DNA from: Treponema sp.
GTDB lineage: Bacteria; Spirochaetota; Spirochaetia; Treponematales; Treponemataceae
DNA length: 64,000 nt
Assembly: GCA_017645785.1 (NCBI GenBank)
Contig: JAGCNW010000045.1
Location: forward strand, 1-64,000
Direction of reading: 5' to 3'
The translations under genes were made by a program, and so were the position numbers. The notes under the pieces are model-generated. The model worked only from the letters and a program-made list of their open reading frames with translations, was not told the origin of the DNA and did no database searches. Below are positions 56,045 through 64,000 of this stretch, piece after piece. Position 1 is the first letter of the stretch. Each line of letters begins with the position of its first letter.

Positions 56045-56995
56045 ATGATTGAAGTGTCTCACCTTTCGCGCCAGTTTGGAACTTTCCGGGCTGTTGACGA
56101 TGTAAGCTTTTCAATTCCGACCGGACAAATCGTGGCCCTGCTTGGTCCCAACGGCGCCGGAAAAACCACGACGATGAGAATGATTTGCGGCTTTTTGGGA
56201 GCGACCAGCGGCAGCGTAAAAATCGACGGCAAGGACATCACCCAAGACCCCGTGGAGGCCAAGAGCAAAATCGGCTACATGCCCGAAAGCGCCCCCCTCT
56301 ACTCCGACATGATCGTCGAAGACTACCTTAACTATGTGGCTCAAATGCAGAACGTAGACGCCGCGCAAAAGGTTCCCGCTCTTTGCCAAACTTGCGGCCT
56401 TAAGGAAGTGATGCACAAAAACATTTCCGAACTTTCGCGCGGCTACCGACAGCGCGTAGGCCTTGCCCACGCCCTTATGAACGACCCAGAGATTTTGGTC
56501 TTGGACGAACCGACAAGCGGCCTTGACCCCAACCAAATCGAAGACGTCCGTTCCTTGATAAAAGAAATCGGAAAAACCCGCACGGTAATTATTTCCACCC
56601 ACATCTTGGGCGAAGTCGAAACCTTGTGTCCGCGCGTAATCATCATTTCAAAAGGAAAATTGGTGGCCGACAGCCCGACCAACGAGCTTCGCGAGCGGGT
56701 TGGAAATTCGCTTTCGATAAACTTGACTCTTGGCGGAGCGAACTTTACCGACGCGCAAAAGATTTTGTCAAAGATTGACGGAGTTGTGGGGGCCGTGAAA
56801 ATCGACGGCGAAAAAATCAAGGGCGAGCGAAAGCTTTGCTCCTTGCGGCTCTCGGTCAAAGAAAGCGCGGAAGTCAGAAAAGAAATTTTCGACGCCGCCG
56901 TCAAAAACTCTTGGACCATTTACGAAATGGGCGTTCAGAAAAACAGCCTTGAAGACGTGTTCCACGCGTTGACCCAGGGCAAGGAAGAAAAGTAA
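56045..56995 (+). CDS. ABC transporter ATP-binding protein (GldA-type)
   Basis: The 316-residue ATPase has the Walker A GPNGAGKTT, the signature LSRGYRQR, the Walker B LVLDEPTSGLDP and an H-loop THIL. The C-terminal extension (about 225-316) is typical of ABC-2/GldA-type exporters. The ATG at 56045 is preferred over 56033 because GGAG precedes it. It is the first gene of an operon with the fused permease/GldG-like gene (1 nt apart) and a DUF4340 gene. Confidence 0.92.
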   Translation: MIEVSHLSRQFGTFRAVDDVSFSIPTGQIVALLGPNGAGKTTTMRMICGFLGATSGSVKIDGKDITQDPVEAKSKIGYMPESAPLYSDMIVEDYLNYVAQMQNVDAAQKVPALCQTCGLKEVMHKNISELSRGYRQRVGLAHALMNDPEILVLDEPTSGLDPNQIEDVRSLIKEIGKTRTVIISTHILGEVETLCPRVIIISKGKLVADSPTNELRERVGNSLSINLTLGGANFTDAQKILSKIDGVVGAVKIDGEKIKGERKLCSLRLSVKESAEVRKEIFDAAVKNSWTIYEMGVQKNSLEDVFHALTQGKEEK

Positions 56996-56996
56996 G

Positions 56997-59807
56997 ATGA
57001 AAAAACACAACGCTACTTGGACAATAATGCGGCGCGAACTTGCCGCTTACTTTACAAATCCGGCGGCATACATCGTCACCGGCCTTTATTTGCTTCTTTC
57101 GGGAATCCTTTTCTTTTCAACTTTCTTTTTGAACGGAAGGGCCGAGCTTAGAAATTACTTTAGCATCATGCCTCTCTTGCTGAGCCTTTTTGTTCCGGCC
57201 TTGACGATGCGCCTTTTTAGCGAGGAACTCCGCTCGGGAAGCTTTGAAACTTTGCTTACGCTTCCCGTAACCGAAGCGCAAATCGTTCTTGGAAAATTCT
57301 TTGCCGCCTTCATCACAAGCGCGGTTATGATTTGTCCGACAATTTTTTACGCCTTGACGGCGCGAATTTTTGGCCAGCCGGACGCGGGCCCGATTTTTTG
57401 CGGCTTTGTCGGCTCCCTCTTTTTGTGCGCGCTTTATTCCGCTGTTGGAATATTTGCAAGCGGAATGACAAAGAACCAAATCATCGCTTTCTTTACCGCG
57501 CTTGCGATAAGCTTCGCGCTGACTCTTGTTGGAAGCCTCTTGGTATTTCTTCCCGCGCCCTTGGTAAAATTCTTTTCTTGGGCCAGCGCCACAAGCCACT
57601 TCCAGTCAATCGCCCGCGGCATTGTTGACAGCCGCGACATAATTTACTTCGCTTCGCTCGCGGCGCTTTTCTTGCTTTTGACTGTCCGAAAGTTTGTCAT
57701 CAATTGGACAAAGGAGCTTTCAATCGACTTTGCCTTGGCGGTAATAATCTTGGCCTTGGCCAACATCGCCGCGGGCAAGGCTTTTGTTCGCGCCGACCTT
57801 ACCGGACAAAAAATGTATTCGCTCTCCAAGGCCAGCAAAGAATTGGTCGGCTCCCTCCAAGAGCCCCTTACCGTCAACGCGTTCTTTTCGGCGGACCTTC
57901 CCGCTCCCTACAATAGCGTTGACCAATACTTGCGCGACCTCTTGCAGGAATACAAGAGCCAAGCCAACAAAAATTTCAACTACAAATTCTTTGACATGAG
58001 CAAAGAAGAAAGCGAGGACGCCGCCCGTTCCTACGGTCTTAGCCAAACGCAAGTTCAAAAGGTCGAGACAACCGAAGTCAGCGCCAAGGCTGTTTGGATG
58101 AGCGTCGCGATTGTTTACGGAGACAACATAAAGACTTTTGACAACATCAACAATTCGGCCGGCTTGGAATACAAGCTTACGACGGCGATGTCAAAAATGA
58201 TTTCCACAAACGACGCGTTGGCCCGCCTTTCGGGAGGCCTTGAATTGATTTTGTATCCCGCCGACGAATTGAAGGGCTACGGAATCGCCGGCCTTTCAAA
58301 ACTCGAAGGCCTTGCAAAAAAAGCCGTCGCCGAGTTGAACAAAAAATACGAAGGCCAGATAAACTTTAAGGTTCAAAACGCTTCGGGCGACGAAGCCAAG
58401 AAACTTTCCGAGGAATACGGAATCCAAAGCGTAAACTACGACGATCCCGACACAAAGGAAAACAAAACGACATCTCTCGGCTTGGTCTTGAAGCTGGGAG
58501 ACAACTTTAGAACCATTCCGCTTAAATTGCAAAACTTCTTTGGCTGGCGCTTGGCCGGAGCGGAAGACTTGAAAGAAAGCGTTTCGTCGTCAATCGAAAG
58601 CCTTCTTTCAAAGACCGTTCAAGTGGCTTACATAACAGGCCACGGCGAACTTTCGCTCAGCGGAGATCCTTACAGGCAGAACGACTTGACGGCGGAAAAT
58701 TTTAGAAACGCCCTCAACGACATTTACGAGCTCAAGGAAATCAACCTTAGCAAAGACGACATTCCGCTCAACATAAAGTGCGCGATCGTCAACGGACCAA
58801 AGACAAAGTTTAGCGAAAAGGAACTCAGAAAGCTTGACCAATTTGTAATGGCCGGCGGAAACCTCTTGCTCTGCCTTGACCCCCTTGAGGAACAAAACCA
58901 AGACGGCCAAATGCCGTCCTACACAAAGCCCGACACTGGCTTGGAAACTTTGCTTGACGCTTACGGAATCGTTCCCGGCGCCGATTACGTAATGGACGAA
59001 AATTGCTTTGTCCAAAACGCCGGCCGCCCCGACGCGGCAAAGCTCAACTGGGCTCCCCTTTTGGAAAAGAGCCAGCTGGACTCAAAGAGCCCGATAACAA
59101 AATACATTTCGGGAATGATTTTCTTGCAAAACGGCTCGATCGACATAAGCAAGGCCCAAGAGGATCCGGAACTTAAGACAACGGTTTTGGCGCGCTCGTC
59201 CGACAAGTCTTGGGCGGCAACCGAAAACATCATCTTGTATCCGGGCTACATTTTCCCGCCGCAAGAAAGCGAAAAAATTCATTCCTGCAATTTGGCCGTT
59301 TTAGTCGAAGGAAAATTCAAGTCAGCCTACGCCGGAATCGCTCCCGAACCTGAAAACGAAGAAAAGGCCGAAGGCTTGGAAGAAGGCGCAAAGAGCGCCG
59401 CCATCTCAGCCGCGCAAGCCTTTGACAAGGGAATTCAAAACGCCAAAGTGCTTTTGATCAACTCGTCGCAAGTGACAACCCAGCAGTTGATCGACTCAAA
59501 CGCCAGCGAGCCAATGTCCTTGTTCATGAGGAACGCGGTTGACTGCCTTAACGGCCAGGAAGACTTTTGCCAAATGCGAACAAAGGGAGCGGCGCTCAAC
59601 TTGCTAAACGTAAAGAACGCCCCGCTTGCCACAGCCTTTAAGCTTTTCAACCAATTTGGCCTTGCGATTTTGGTCGCGTTGTTCGGCTTGTTGGTATGGC
59701 GCCTCAGGGCCGTCCGCAGGAACGAAATCCGCATAAAGTACAATCCCAACGACGAGCGCGAAGCCGCCGCTCCTTCTAAGGGCAAAAAAGAGGAAGAGAA
59801 AAAATGA
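56997..59807 (+). CDS. GldF-like permease fused to a GldG-like substrate-binding protein
   Basis: The 936-residue protein has an N-terminal ABC-2 permease of six membrane segments (about 1-230, RRELAAYFTNPAAYIVTGLYLLLSG, SGSFETLLTLPVTEAQIVLGKFF). A single membrane segment follows (about 240-262). A large soluble, probably periplasmic GldG/ABC-type region comes next (about 265-880, MYSLSKASKELVGSLQEPLTVNAFFS, VAYITGHGEL, LLLCLDPLEEQ), then a final membrane helix near 890-910. In Bacteroidetes GldF and GldG are separate; here they are one chain. The operon probably exports or processes an envelope component. Confidence 0.88.
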   Translation: MKKHNATWTIMRRELAAYFTNPAAYIVTGLYLLLSGILFFSTFFLNGRAELRNYFSIMPLLLSLFVPALTMRLFSEELRSGSFETLLTLPVTEAQIVLGKFFAAFITSAVMICPTIFYALTARIFGQPDAGPIFCGFVGSLFLCALYSAVGIFASGMTKNQIIAFFTALAISFALTLVGSLLVFLPAPLVKFFSWASATSHFQSIARGIVDSRDIIYFASLAALFLLLTVRKFVINWTKELSIDFALAVIILALANIAAGKAFVRADLTGQKMYSLSKASKELVGSLQEPLTVNAFFSADLPAPYNSVDQYLRDLLQEYKSQANKNFNYKFFDMSKEESEDAARSYGLSQTQVQKVETTEVSAKAVWMSVAIVYGDNIKTFDNINNSAGLEYKLTTAMSKMISTNDALARLSGGLELILYPADELKGYGIAGLSKLEGLAKKAVAELNKKYEGQINFKVQNASGDEAKKLSEEYGIQSVNYDDPDTKENKTTSLGLVLKLGDNFRTIPLKLQNFFGWRLAGAEDLKESVSSSIESLLSKTVQVAYITGHGELSLSGDPYRQNDLTAENFRNALNDIYELKEINLSKDDIPLNIKCAIVNGPKTKFSEKELRKLDQFVMAGGNLLLCLDPLEEQNQDGQMPSYTKPDTGLETLLDAYGIVPGADYVMDENCFVQNAGRPDAAKLNWAPLLEKSQLDSKSPITKYISGMIFLQNGSIDISKAQEDPELKTTVLARSSDKSWAATENIILYPGYIFPPQESEKIHSCNLAVLVEGKFKSAYAGIAPEPENEEKAEGLEEGAKSAAISAAQAFDKGIQNAKVLLINSSQVTTQQLIDSNASEPMSLFMRNAVDCLNGQEDFCQMRTKGAALNLLNVKNAPLATAFKLFNQFGLAILVALFGLLVWRLRAVRRNEIRIKYNPNDEREAAAPSKGKKEEEKK

Positions 59808-60391
59808 ACTTAAATTTAAATTTTTCAAAGCGAACAAAAATTTTGGCCTGCGTCGCGGCTGTCCTAGCCGTGATTTGCGCGGCGCAATTTTTTATGGGCC
59901 TAAAGTCGCCGCAAAAAACTTTTAAGGCCAAGGGCGAGCCGGATTACATCAGCGTTGAAAATTCCGGAAACGCGATTGTCCTTCAGCGGAACGGAAGCGA
60001 TTGGTTTTGCGGCGCGCAAAAATTGGACAAGGCAAAGATGGATTCGCTTGTAAAAAGCATTTCCGTAGTAAAAACCTTGAACATGGCCAGCCGCTCCGAA
60101 AGCGCCGCCACGCTGGAACGCTACGGCTTGGACCAAGCGATTTTGATAGAAGCCAAGTTGGGCGGAAAAACCTTTCAAAAAATTTCTGTCGGAAAAGAGA
60201 GCGTGAGCGGCTCGCAAGCCTACGTTCAAATCAACGGCAAAAAAGAAATTTACTTGGCCCAGGGAAACTTGCGCCGCGACTGGACCTTTAGCCTTGACGA
60301 CCTAAAGGAAAAAGAGCCGGAAGAGCCCAAGGCAGACGAAAGCGCCCAATCGGACGGCGCCGCCGAACCCAAAGAAGAGAAAGAAATTTAA
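59804..60391 (+). CDS. DUF4340 domain protein
   Basis: The 195-residue protein has an N-terminal membrane anchor (about 12-31) and a DUF4340 region (GSDWFCGAQKLDKAKMDSLV, RYGLDQAILIEAKLGGKTFQKISVGK, AYVQINGKKEIYLAQ), followed by a Glu/Pro-rich tail (from 163). DUF4340 proteins usually accompany Gld-type ABC operons; many are longer with repeated units, so this is a short form. Its ATG overlaps the upstream stop (ATGA), showing translational coupling. Confidence 0.83.
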   Translation: MNLNLNFSKRTKILACVAAVLAVICAAQFFMGLKSPQKTFKAKGEPDYISVENSGNAIVLQRNGSDWFCGAQKLDKAKMDSLVKSISVVKTLNMASRSESAATLERYGLDQAILIEAKLGGKTFQKISVGKESVSGSQAYVQINGKKEIYLAQGNLRRDWTFSLDDLKEKEPEEPKADESAQSDGAAEPKEEKEI

Positions 60392-60414
60392 AGTAAAACA
60401 TAAAGGAGTTTAAC

Positions 60415-61029
60415 ATGAAAAACTTTAAAATCATTTTGACAGCGATAGCGGTCTTGGCCGCCGGAACAATCGCATTTGCCGACGACGCCGCCGAAAGCTA
60501 TCTTTCAAAATTCACCGATCTAGTTACGACAGCCGAAGCTTGCGCAAAGAACAACGAAACTTCCAAGGCCCCGCAATTGGCCGCCCAAAAAGAAGGAATC
60601 GACGCCTTGCGCAAAACAGTGACTCTTTCGTTGATTCAACGCTTTAGCGACTGGCGCCTCACAAACCGCTACGACGCGGCCTACACAAAGCTTAAGGCTG
60701 TGAATGAAAAGGACAAGGCTTCCGACTCTTTGGGAAAGATGGGAGAAGCGATCGGAGAGGCCGCCGGAAATGTCGGCGGCGCCGTAAAGGACTCAACTTC
60801 AAAGGCTGTGAAAAACGCAAAGGAGTCTGTCGAAGACACTGTCTCCACAGTAAAGGACAACACAAAGAAAAAAGTTGACGACACCGTAAAGGGAGCTAAA
60901 GACGCGGTCGATGAAACCGTTACCGGCGCCGCCGACAAAGCTTCGGAAGGCATCAAGAAGGGAGCCGAGTCGTTCGCCGACAAGCTTAACAAACTTTTTA
61001 ACGGCGACAAGTCCGAAAAGAAAGAGTAA
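60415..61029 (+). CDS. Secreted LEA/apolipoprotein-like amphipathic protein
   Basis: The 204-residue protein has a signal peptide (about 1-21, cleavage near FA-DD) and a helical domain (22-95). A long Ala/Lys/Asp-rich part (about 98-190) is built of degenerate 11-residue repeats such as VKDSTSKAVKNAKESVED and TVKGAKDAVDETVTG, as in late embryogenesis abundant-like proteins. Such repeats are unstructured in water and form helices on membranes or when dry. It follows the ABC operon by 23 nt with an AAGGAG SD and ends just before a strong terminator. The role could be membrane protection or envelope organisation. Confidence 0.72.
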   Translation: MKNFKIILTAIAVLAAGTIAFADDAAESYLSKFTDLVTTAEACAKNNETSKAPQLAAQKEGIDALRKTVTLSLIQRFSDWRLTNRYDAAYTKLKAVNEKDKASDSLGKMGEAIGEAAGNVGGAVKDSTSKAVKNAKESVEDTVSTVKDNTKKKVDDTVKGAKDAVDETVTGAADKASEGIKKGAESFADKLNKLFNGDKSEKKE

Positions 61030-61041
61030 AAGAAAGAGATA

Positions 61042-61075
61042 AAAAAAGCCCGCCTTGCGGCGGGCTTTTTTGTTT
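61042..61075. terminator. Bidirectional intrinsic terminator
   Basis: GCCCGCC-TTGC-GGCGGGC (61048-61065) is flanked by A6-7 on the left and T6 plus TGTTTT on the right, so it works on both strands. It ends the Gld operon on the plus strand and the purH-like gene on the minus strand. Confidence 0.92.
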
Positions 61076-61085
61076 TAAATTGCGA

Positions 61086-62258
61086 TTAGTGGTGGAACAA
61101 GCGGATGCCGGTAAAGGCCATCGCGATTCCGTGCTGGTCGCAGGATTCGATTACCGCGTCGTCGCGAACCGAGCCGCCAGGCTGGGCGATTACGCTCACG
61201 CCGCTCTTGTAGGCGCGCTCGACGTTGTCGCTAAAGGGGAAGAAGGCGTCGCTTCCAACGGCGACGTCCTTGTTTTTTGAAATCCATTCCGCCTTTTCAG
61301 CGTCGGTGAACACTGTCGGCTTTTCGGCAAAAATCTTTTCCCACTTTCCGTCGGCAAGAACGTCCATGTATTCGTTGCCAGTGTAAACGTCAATCGCATT
61401 GTCGCGGTCTGCTCTCTTGATGTTGGGAACGAACTTAAGGCCCAAAACTTTCGGGCTTTGGCGAAGCCACCACTTGTCGGCCTTGTCGCCGGCCAATCTT
61501 GTGCAGTGAACGCGGCTTTGCTGGCCCGCTCCGATTCCAATCGCCTGTCCGTCCTTTACATAGCAAACGCTGTTGGACTGGGTGTACTTCAATACAATCA
61601 AAGAAATTATCAAGTCGCGCTTTTGTTCCGCGCTAAAAACCTTTTTCTTTGTGACGACGTTCTGCAAGCAAGACTCGTCCAATTTGATAAAGTTGTGGCC
61701 CTGCTCAAATGTCACGCCAAAAACCTGCTTTTTTTCCAATTCCGGCGGAACGTAGTTGGGATCGATTTGGATCACGCAATAGCCGCCGTTTTTCTTGGCC
61801 TTTAAAATTTCGAGCGCGTCGTCGTCATAGCCGGGGGCGATGATTCCGTCCGAGACTTCTTTTTTGACCAAGAGCGCGGTCGCCTTGTCGCACTTGTCGC
61901 TAAGCGAAATAAAGTCGCCAAAACTGGACATGCGGTCGGCGCCACGGGCCCTGGCGTAAGCCGAAGCCAAAGGAGTAAGCTCAACGTCGTCGGTAAAATA
62001 AATCTTTTTTAGGGTGTCGCTAAGGGGAACGCCTACTGCGGCGCCCGCCGGAGAAACGTGCTTGAACGAGGCGGCCGCGGGAAGTCCAGTCGCTTCCTTA
62101 AGTTCTTTTACAAGCTGCCAGCCGTTAAGGGCGTCGAGCAAATTGATGTAGCCGGGGCGGCCGTTCACGACAGTTATAGGCAAGTCGCCTGTCTCTACAA
62201 AAACCCGGGCGGGCTTTTGGTTTGGATTGCATCCATACTTTAGTTCAAGTTCTTTCAT
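61086..62258 (-). CDS. purH: AICAR transformylase (stand-alone PurH formyltransferase domain)
   Basis: The 390-residue protein matches the formyltransferase half of Pur[82 protein letters not shown] and [19 protein letters not shown]. The IMP cyclohydrolase half of classical PurH is absent, so the last step of IMP synthesis must be done by another protein. Either the ATG at 62258 or a GTG at 62267 could start it; neither has a good SD. It lies opposite the Gld operon and shares its terminator. Confidence 0.9.
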   Translation of the reverse strand: MKELELKYGCNPNQKPARVFVETGDLPITVVNGRPGYINLLDALNGWQLVKELKEATGLPAAASFKHVSPAGAAVGVPLSDTLKKIYFTDDVELTPLASAYARARGADRMSSFGDFISLSDKCDKATALLVKKEVSDGIIAPGYDDDALEILKAKKNGGYCVIQIDPNYVPPELEKKQVFGVTFEQGHNFIKLDESCLQNVVTKKKVFSAEQKRDLIISLIVLKYTQSNSVCYVKDGQAIGIGAGQQSRVHCTRLAGDKADKWWLRQSPKVLGLKFVPNIKRADRDNAIDVYTGNEYMDVLADGKWEKIFAEKPTVFTDAEKAEWISKNKDVAVGSDAFFPFSDNVERAYKSGVSVIAQPGGSVRDDAVIESCDQHGIAMAFTGIRLFHH

Positions 62259-62375
62259 ATTGAACACTTTACAGCAAATCGGCCGCTAGGTCAATCGCGA
62301 ATTTTTTTTGCGATTTTTTCCAAAAAAACACGAAATTTTCGAAAAAAATCTATACCTAATAGCGAGGTGAAAAAC

Positions 62376-63371
62376 ATGAAAAACTGCAAAAAACGGACCG
62401 TCTTGGCGGCGGTGTTCGCGCTCGCGGCGCTTTTGGCTTGTTCCTGCAAAAATCCGGGACAAAAAAGGCGGTCTTTAAAAATCGTCAACTGGAACGCGCA
62501 GACTTTTTTTGACGGAAACAAGGACGGAATCGAATACCCAAATTTCGTCAAGTCAAAAAAATGGAACCAAGACGCCTACAAGGACCGCTTGCAAAAACTT
62601 TGCAAGGCCATAGACATCTTGGACGGAGACCTTGTGATTTTGGAAGAGATCGAAAATCTTGGAATCATCCACGACATTTCGAACGCGCTTGCAAAAAATT
62701 CCTGGCAGCAAAAAAAACTTTACCGGTACGCTTGCTTTGCAAAAAAGCCCGGCGCTTCCATCGGCTGCGCGGTTCTTTCGCGCCTGCCGCTGCAAGATCT
62801 AAAAGTCCACAGCCTTGATATCCAGGCCGAAAACGAGCCGGCGCCTTCCATGCGGCCCTTGATTGAAGTTGACCTTTTGGCTCCTAAACGCCTTAAGATT
62901 TTTGTGAACCATTGGAAGTCCAAGGCAGGCGGATCCGATTCGAGCGTTTGGAGGCGCTGGCAAGAAAGCCTTTTGGCGCAAAAAATTTTAGAAGCGCAAG
63001 AGACTGATTCCGAGGCGGCGATTCTTTGCGCCGGGGATTTCAACCAGGACATCAGCGAATTTTGTCTTTCCCAAGAAGTCCAAGACGGCGCGACCGTTCC
63101 CAAAGTGGAATTGCGCTCCCCCTTTTGCGGCCAAAAGGTCTTGGTCCGCTCCCCTTGGCTGGACTATGACAGCCCGATCGGCAGCTACAATTTTCGCGAC
63201 AAGTGGGAACGGATCGACCACTTTTTTTGCTGCGGCGATTTGACGCTGGAAGACTTTGGCCCGCAAACCGGCGAATGGTCTTACGAAGACGGGCGGCCAA
63301 AAGTATTTAGAATTCATTCGCTTATGGGCTGGTCGGACCATCTTCCGATCGCCTGTCGCGTCGAATGGTGA
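62376..63371 (+). CDS. Endonuclease/exonuclease/phosphatase-fold lipoprotein
   Basis: The 331-residue protein has a lipoprotein signal with two Cys at the lipobox (LAALLACSC) and a mature part with the EEP fold. The opening LKIVNWNAQTFFDG has the catalytic Asn, LVILEEIEN the metal-binding Glu, VNHWKSKAG the His, ILCAGDFNQD the Asp-Asn, and GWSDHLPIACRV the final Asp-His. It would be an exported nuclease or phosphatase, anchored on a membrane. The ATG at 62376 follows GAGGTG; a GTG at 62367 lies inside the SD. Extracellular nucleic-acid or lipid-phosphate use is possible. Confidence 0.87.
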   Translation: MKNCKKRTVLAAVFALAALLACSCKNPGQKRRSLKIVNWNAQTFFDGNKDGIEYPNFVKSKKWNQDAYKDRLQKLCKAIDILDGDLVILEEIENLGIIHDISNALAKNSWQQKKLYRYACFAKKPGASIGCAVLSRLPLQDLKVHSLDIQAENEPAPSMRPLIEVDLLAPKRLKIFVNHWKSKAGGSDSSVWRRWQESLLAQKILEAQETDSEAAILCAGDFNQDISEFCLSQEVQDGATVPKVELRSPFCGQKVLVRSPWLDYDSPIGSYNFRDKWERIDHFFCCGDLTLEDFGPQTGEWSYEDGRPKVFRIHSLMGWSDHLPIACRVEW

Positions 63372-63428
63372 CATTTTCAACAATCGCCAAAATGTGGCAA
63401 AAAAAGACGAAAATTTTGCAAAAAAAAC

Positions 63429-63456
63429 TTGCATTATTACAGATCCATGCTATCAT
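63429..63456 (+). promoter_or_regulatory. Promoter of a candidate leader RNA
   Basis: TTGCAT (63429-63434), 16-bp spacer, TATCAT (63451-63456). Transcription would start near 63463, within the 350-bp gap after the EEP gene. Confidence 0.55.
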
Positions 63457-63462
63457 TAAATC

Positions 63463-63672
63463 GTGGGCAGGAAAGAGATGAGGACTTTAACCACCCGCGC
63501 GACAGGAGGCGTTATGCAATTTCCGACAAAGAGAGCTAGCCTTGCTGGGGCTATAAATCAGTAGACAAAAACCATCTGCGGTCATGCAGAACAAAATAAG
63601 TTCTTCCGCTGTTTTTACAGCGCAGGCAATAGAAGAACGTATAAGGCTCGACAAGTTCGAGCCTTTTTTTTG
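63463..63672 (+). ncRNA. Candidate structured leader RNA/attenuator with a small open frame
   Basis: The predicted transcript carries a 28-codon open frame (63478-63564, MRTLTTRATGGVMQFPTKRA and eight more residues) with a second, better start at 63514 behind AGGAGG. It is followed by a small TCTGC/GCAGA hairpin and a nested stem GTTCTTC/GAAGAAC (about 63599-63637) enclosing GCTGT-TTTT-ACAGC, and then an intrinsic terminator. The layout is like a leader-peptide attenuator or a terminated sRNA. I do not recognise a known RNA family. Confidence 0.45.
63645..63670 (+). terminator. Intrinsic terminator
   Basis: GGCTCGA (63645-63651) pairs with TCGAGCC (63657-63663) around a 5-nt loop and is followed by seven or more T. 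It lies about 55 nt before the next gene and would stop the candidate leader RNA. Confidence 0.85.
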
Positions 63673-63722
63673 CGCTAAACTTTTTTTTCGCCCGGCCGAT
63701 AATAAAAGCGGAGCGAAAAAAG

Positions 63723-64000
63723 ATGATTTCAAATATTACAAATTTGAACCCATACAGCTATCACGTCTCGTCAAGCGGTGCCAGCGGAAAACTCTTTGTT
63801 CCCGTCAATCCGTCGGCCGTAATTTACGCCCAGTTCAACCACATCTCAGGCATAGCGGCTCCAAAGGGACAGAGCGGCGTCTCCCTTTCAAAGATTCAAA
63901 TCCTAAACTCTTTGATTGAAAATCTCAGCAGAATAAAGGGCGTTCAAAACTCGCCCAAGAAAAGCGTCAGAATCACCGAAGGCCAAGCCGACGCCTTGAT
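63723..64000 (+). CDS. Hypothetical protein, 5' part (runs off the window)
   Basis: An open frame from ATG 63723 continues without a stop to the window end (at least 92 codons). It begins MISNITNLNPYSYHVSSSGA and continues with SAVIYAQFNHISGIAAPKG and SLSKIQILNSLIENLSRIKG. GGAG lies about 10 nt upstream. Ser/Asn-rich start and amphipathic segments are seen, but no signal peptide and no family that I recognise. Codon use resembles the neighbouring genes, and it lies after a terminated leader RNA, so it may be controlled by readthrough. Confidence 0.65.
   Translation, partial: MISNITNLNPYSYHVSSSGASGKLFVPVNPSAVIYAQFNHISGIAAPKGQSGVSLSKIQILNSLIENLSRIKGVQNSPKKSVRITEGQADAL

Noticed and set aside
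63463..63672. Known riboswitch or SRP/6S/tmRNA
   Set aside because: None of the conserved cores of these RNAs that I know could be found in the sequence.

Overview
The window looks like chromosomal DNA of a host-associated Treponema-like spirochaete. The first bases are the complement of a 16S rRNA 5' end. The gene content fits that group: sensor-GGDEF proteins, a small TrpR, outer-membrane proteins, lipoproteins, and a mixture of Gram-negative envelope genes with Firmicute-like accessory genes. The genus is an inference from content, because only about 49 nt of 16S are visible.

Layout. (1) 1-0.6 kb: start of a leftward rRNA operon with its promoter, then a GC-rich repeat-bearing gap. (2) 0.6-23.9 kb: an accessory region of small genes on both strands. 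It has seven GNAT acetyltransferases, two DUF3795 fusions, two transglutaminase-like proteins, two Asp/Glu racemases, MATE efflux, MarR, AraC, Fic, TfoX, DUF1697 and HD proteins. Four members are broken or truncated: an NQO copy with a 269-bp deletion, an HD remnant, a truncated chloramphenicol acetyltransferase and a frameshifted racemase. Intergenic repeats with covarying hairpins occur only here. (3) 23.9-27.3 kb: a four-gene operon with overlapping ends (flippase-like protein, PssA, Psd, TcdA), centred on phosphatidylethanolamine synthesis. (4) 27.3-30.2 kb: CsoR/CopA copper export, with the operator inside the promoter. (5) 30.2-34.6 kb: lipoprotein serine hydrolase, epimerase, PAS protein and a HisA-HisI-HisE fusion. 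(6) 34.7-39.3 kb, leftward: alpha/beta hydrolase, DUF1538 membrane protein, tandem PII protein, BirA. (7) 39.6-49.1 kb: DEAD helicase, then leftward carA, Fic-like gene, outer-membrane protein and carB fused to a dapF-like domain. (8) 49.2-53.6 kb: DHH phosphoesterase, ROK regulator, TrpR, LacI-like/GGDEF cyclase. (9) 53.7-61.1 kb: BI-1 protein, FAD oxidoreductase, Gld-type ABC exporter operon. (10) 61.1-64 kb: AICAR transformylase, secreted endo/exonuclease-fold lipoprotein, a candidate structured leader RNA and a partial gene.

Three themes recur. First, several proteins are in-frame fusions, and three of them (CopA::CopZ, PII::PII, CD3324::ParB-like) keep a good Shine-Dalgarno and ATG at the junction, so the downstream part may also be made alone. 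Second, several genes (trpR, a GNAT gene, the Fic-like gene, BI-1, carA, carB) have a promoter -10 box only 6-11 nt before the ATG and no Shine-Dalgarno, which suggests leaderless or nearly leaderless mRNAs. Third, the carB-dapF fusion has Ala in place of one of the two catalytic cysteines of diaminopimelate epimerase. That is notable because treponemal peptidoglycan is known to use ornithine rather than diaminopimelate.

No tRNA, CRISPR array, insertion sequence or phage module was recognised. All functional calls come from reading motifs by eye; no database search was run.
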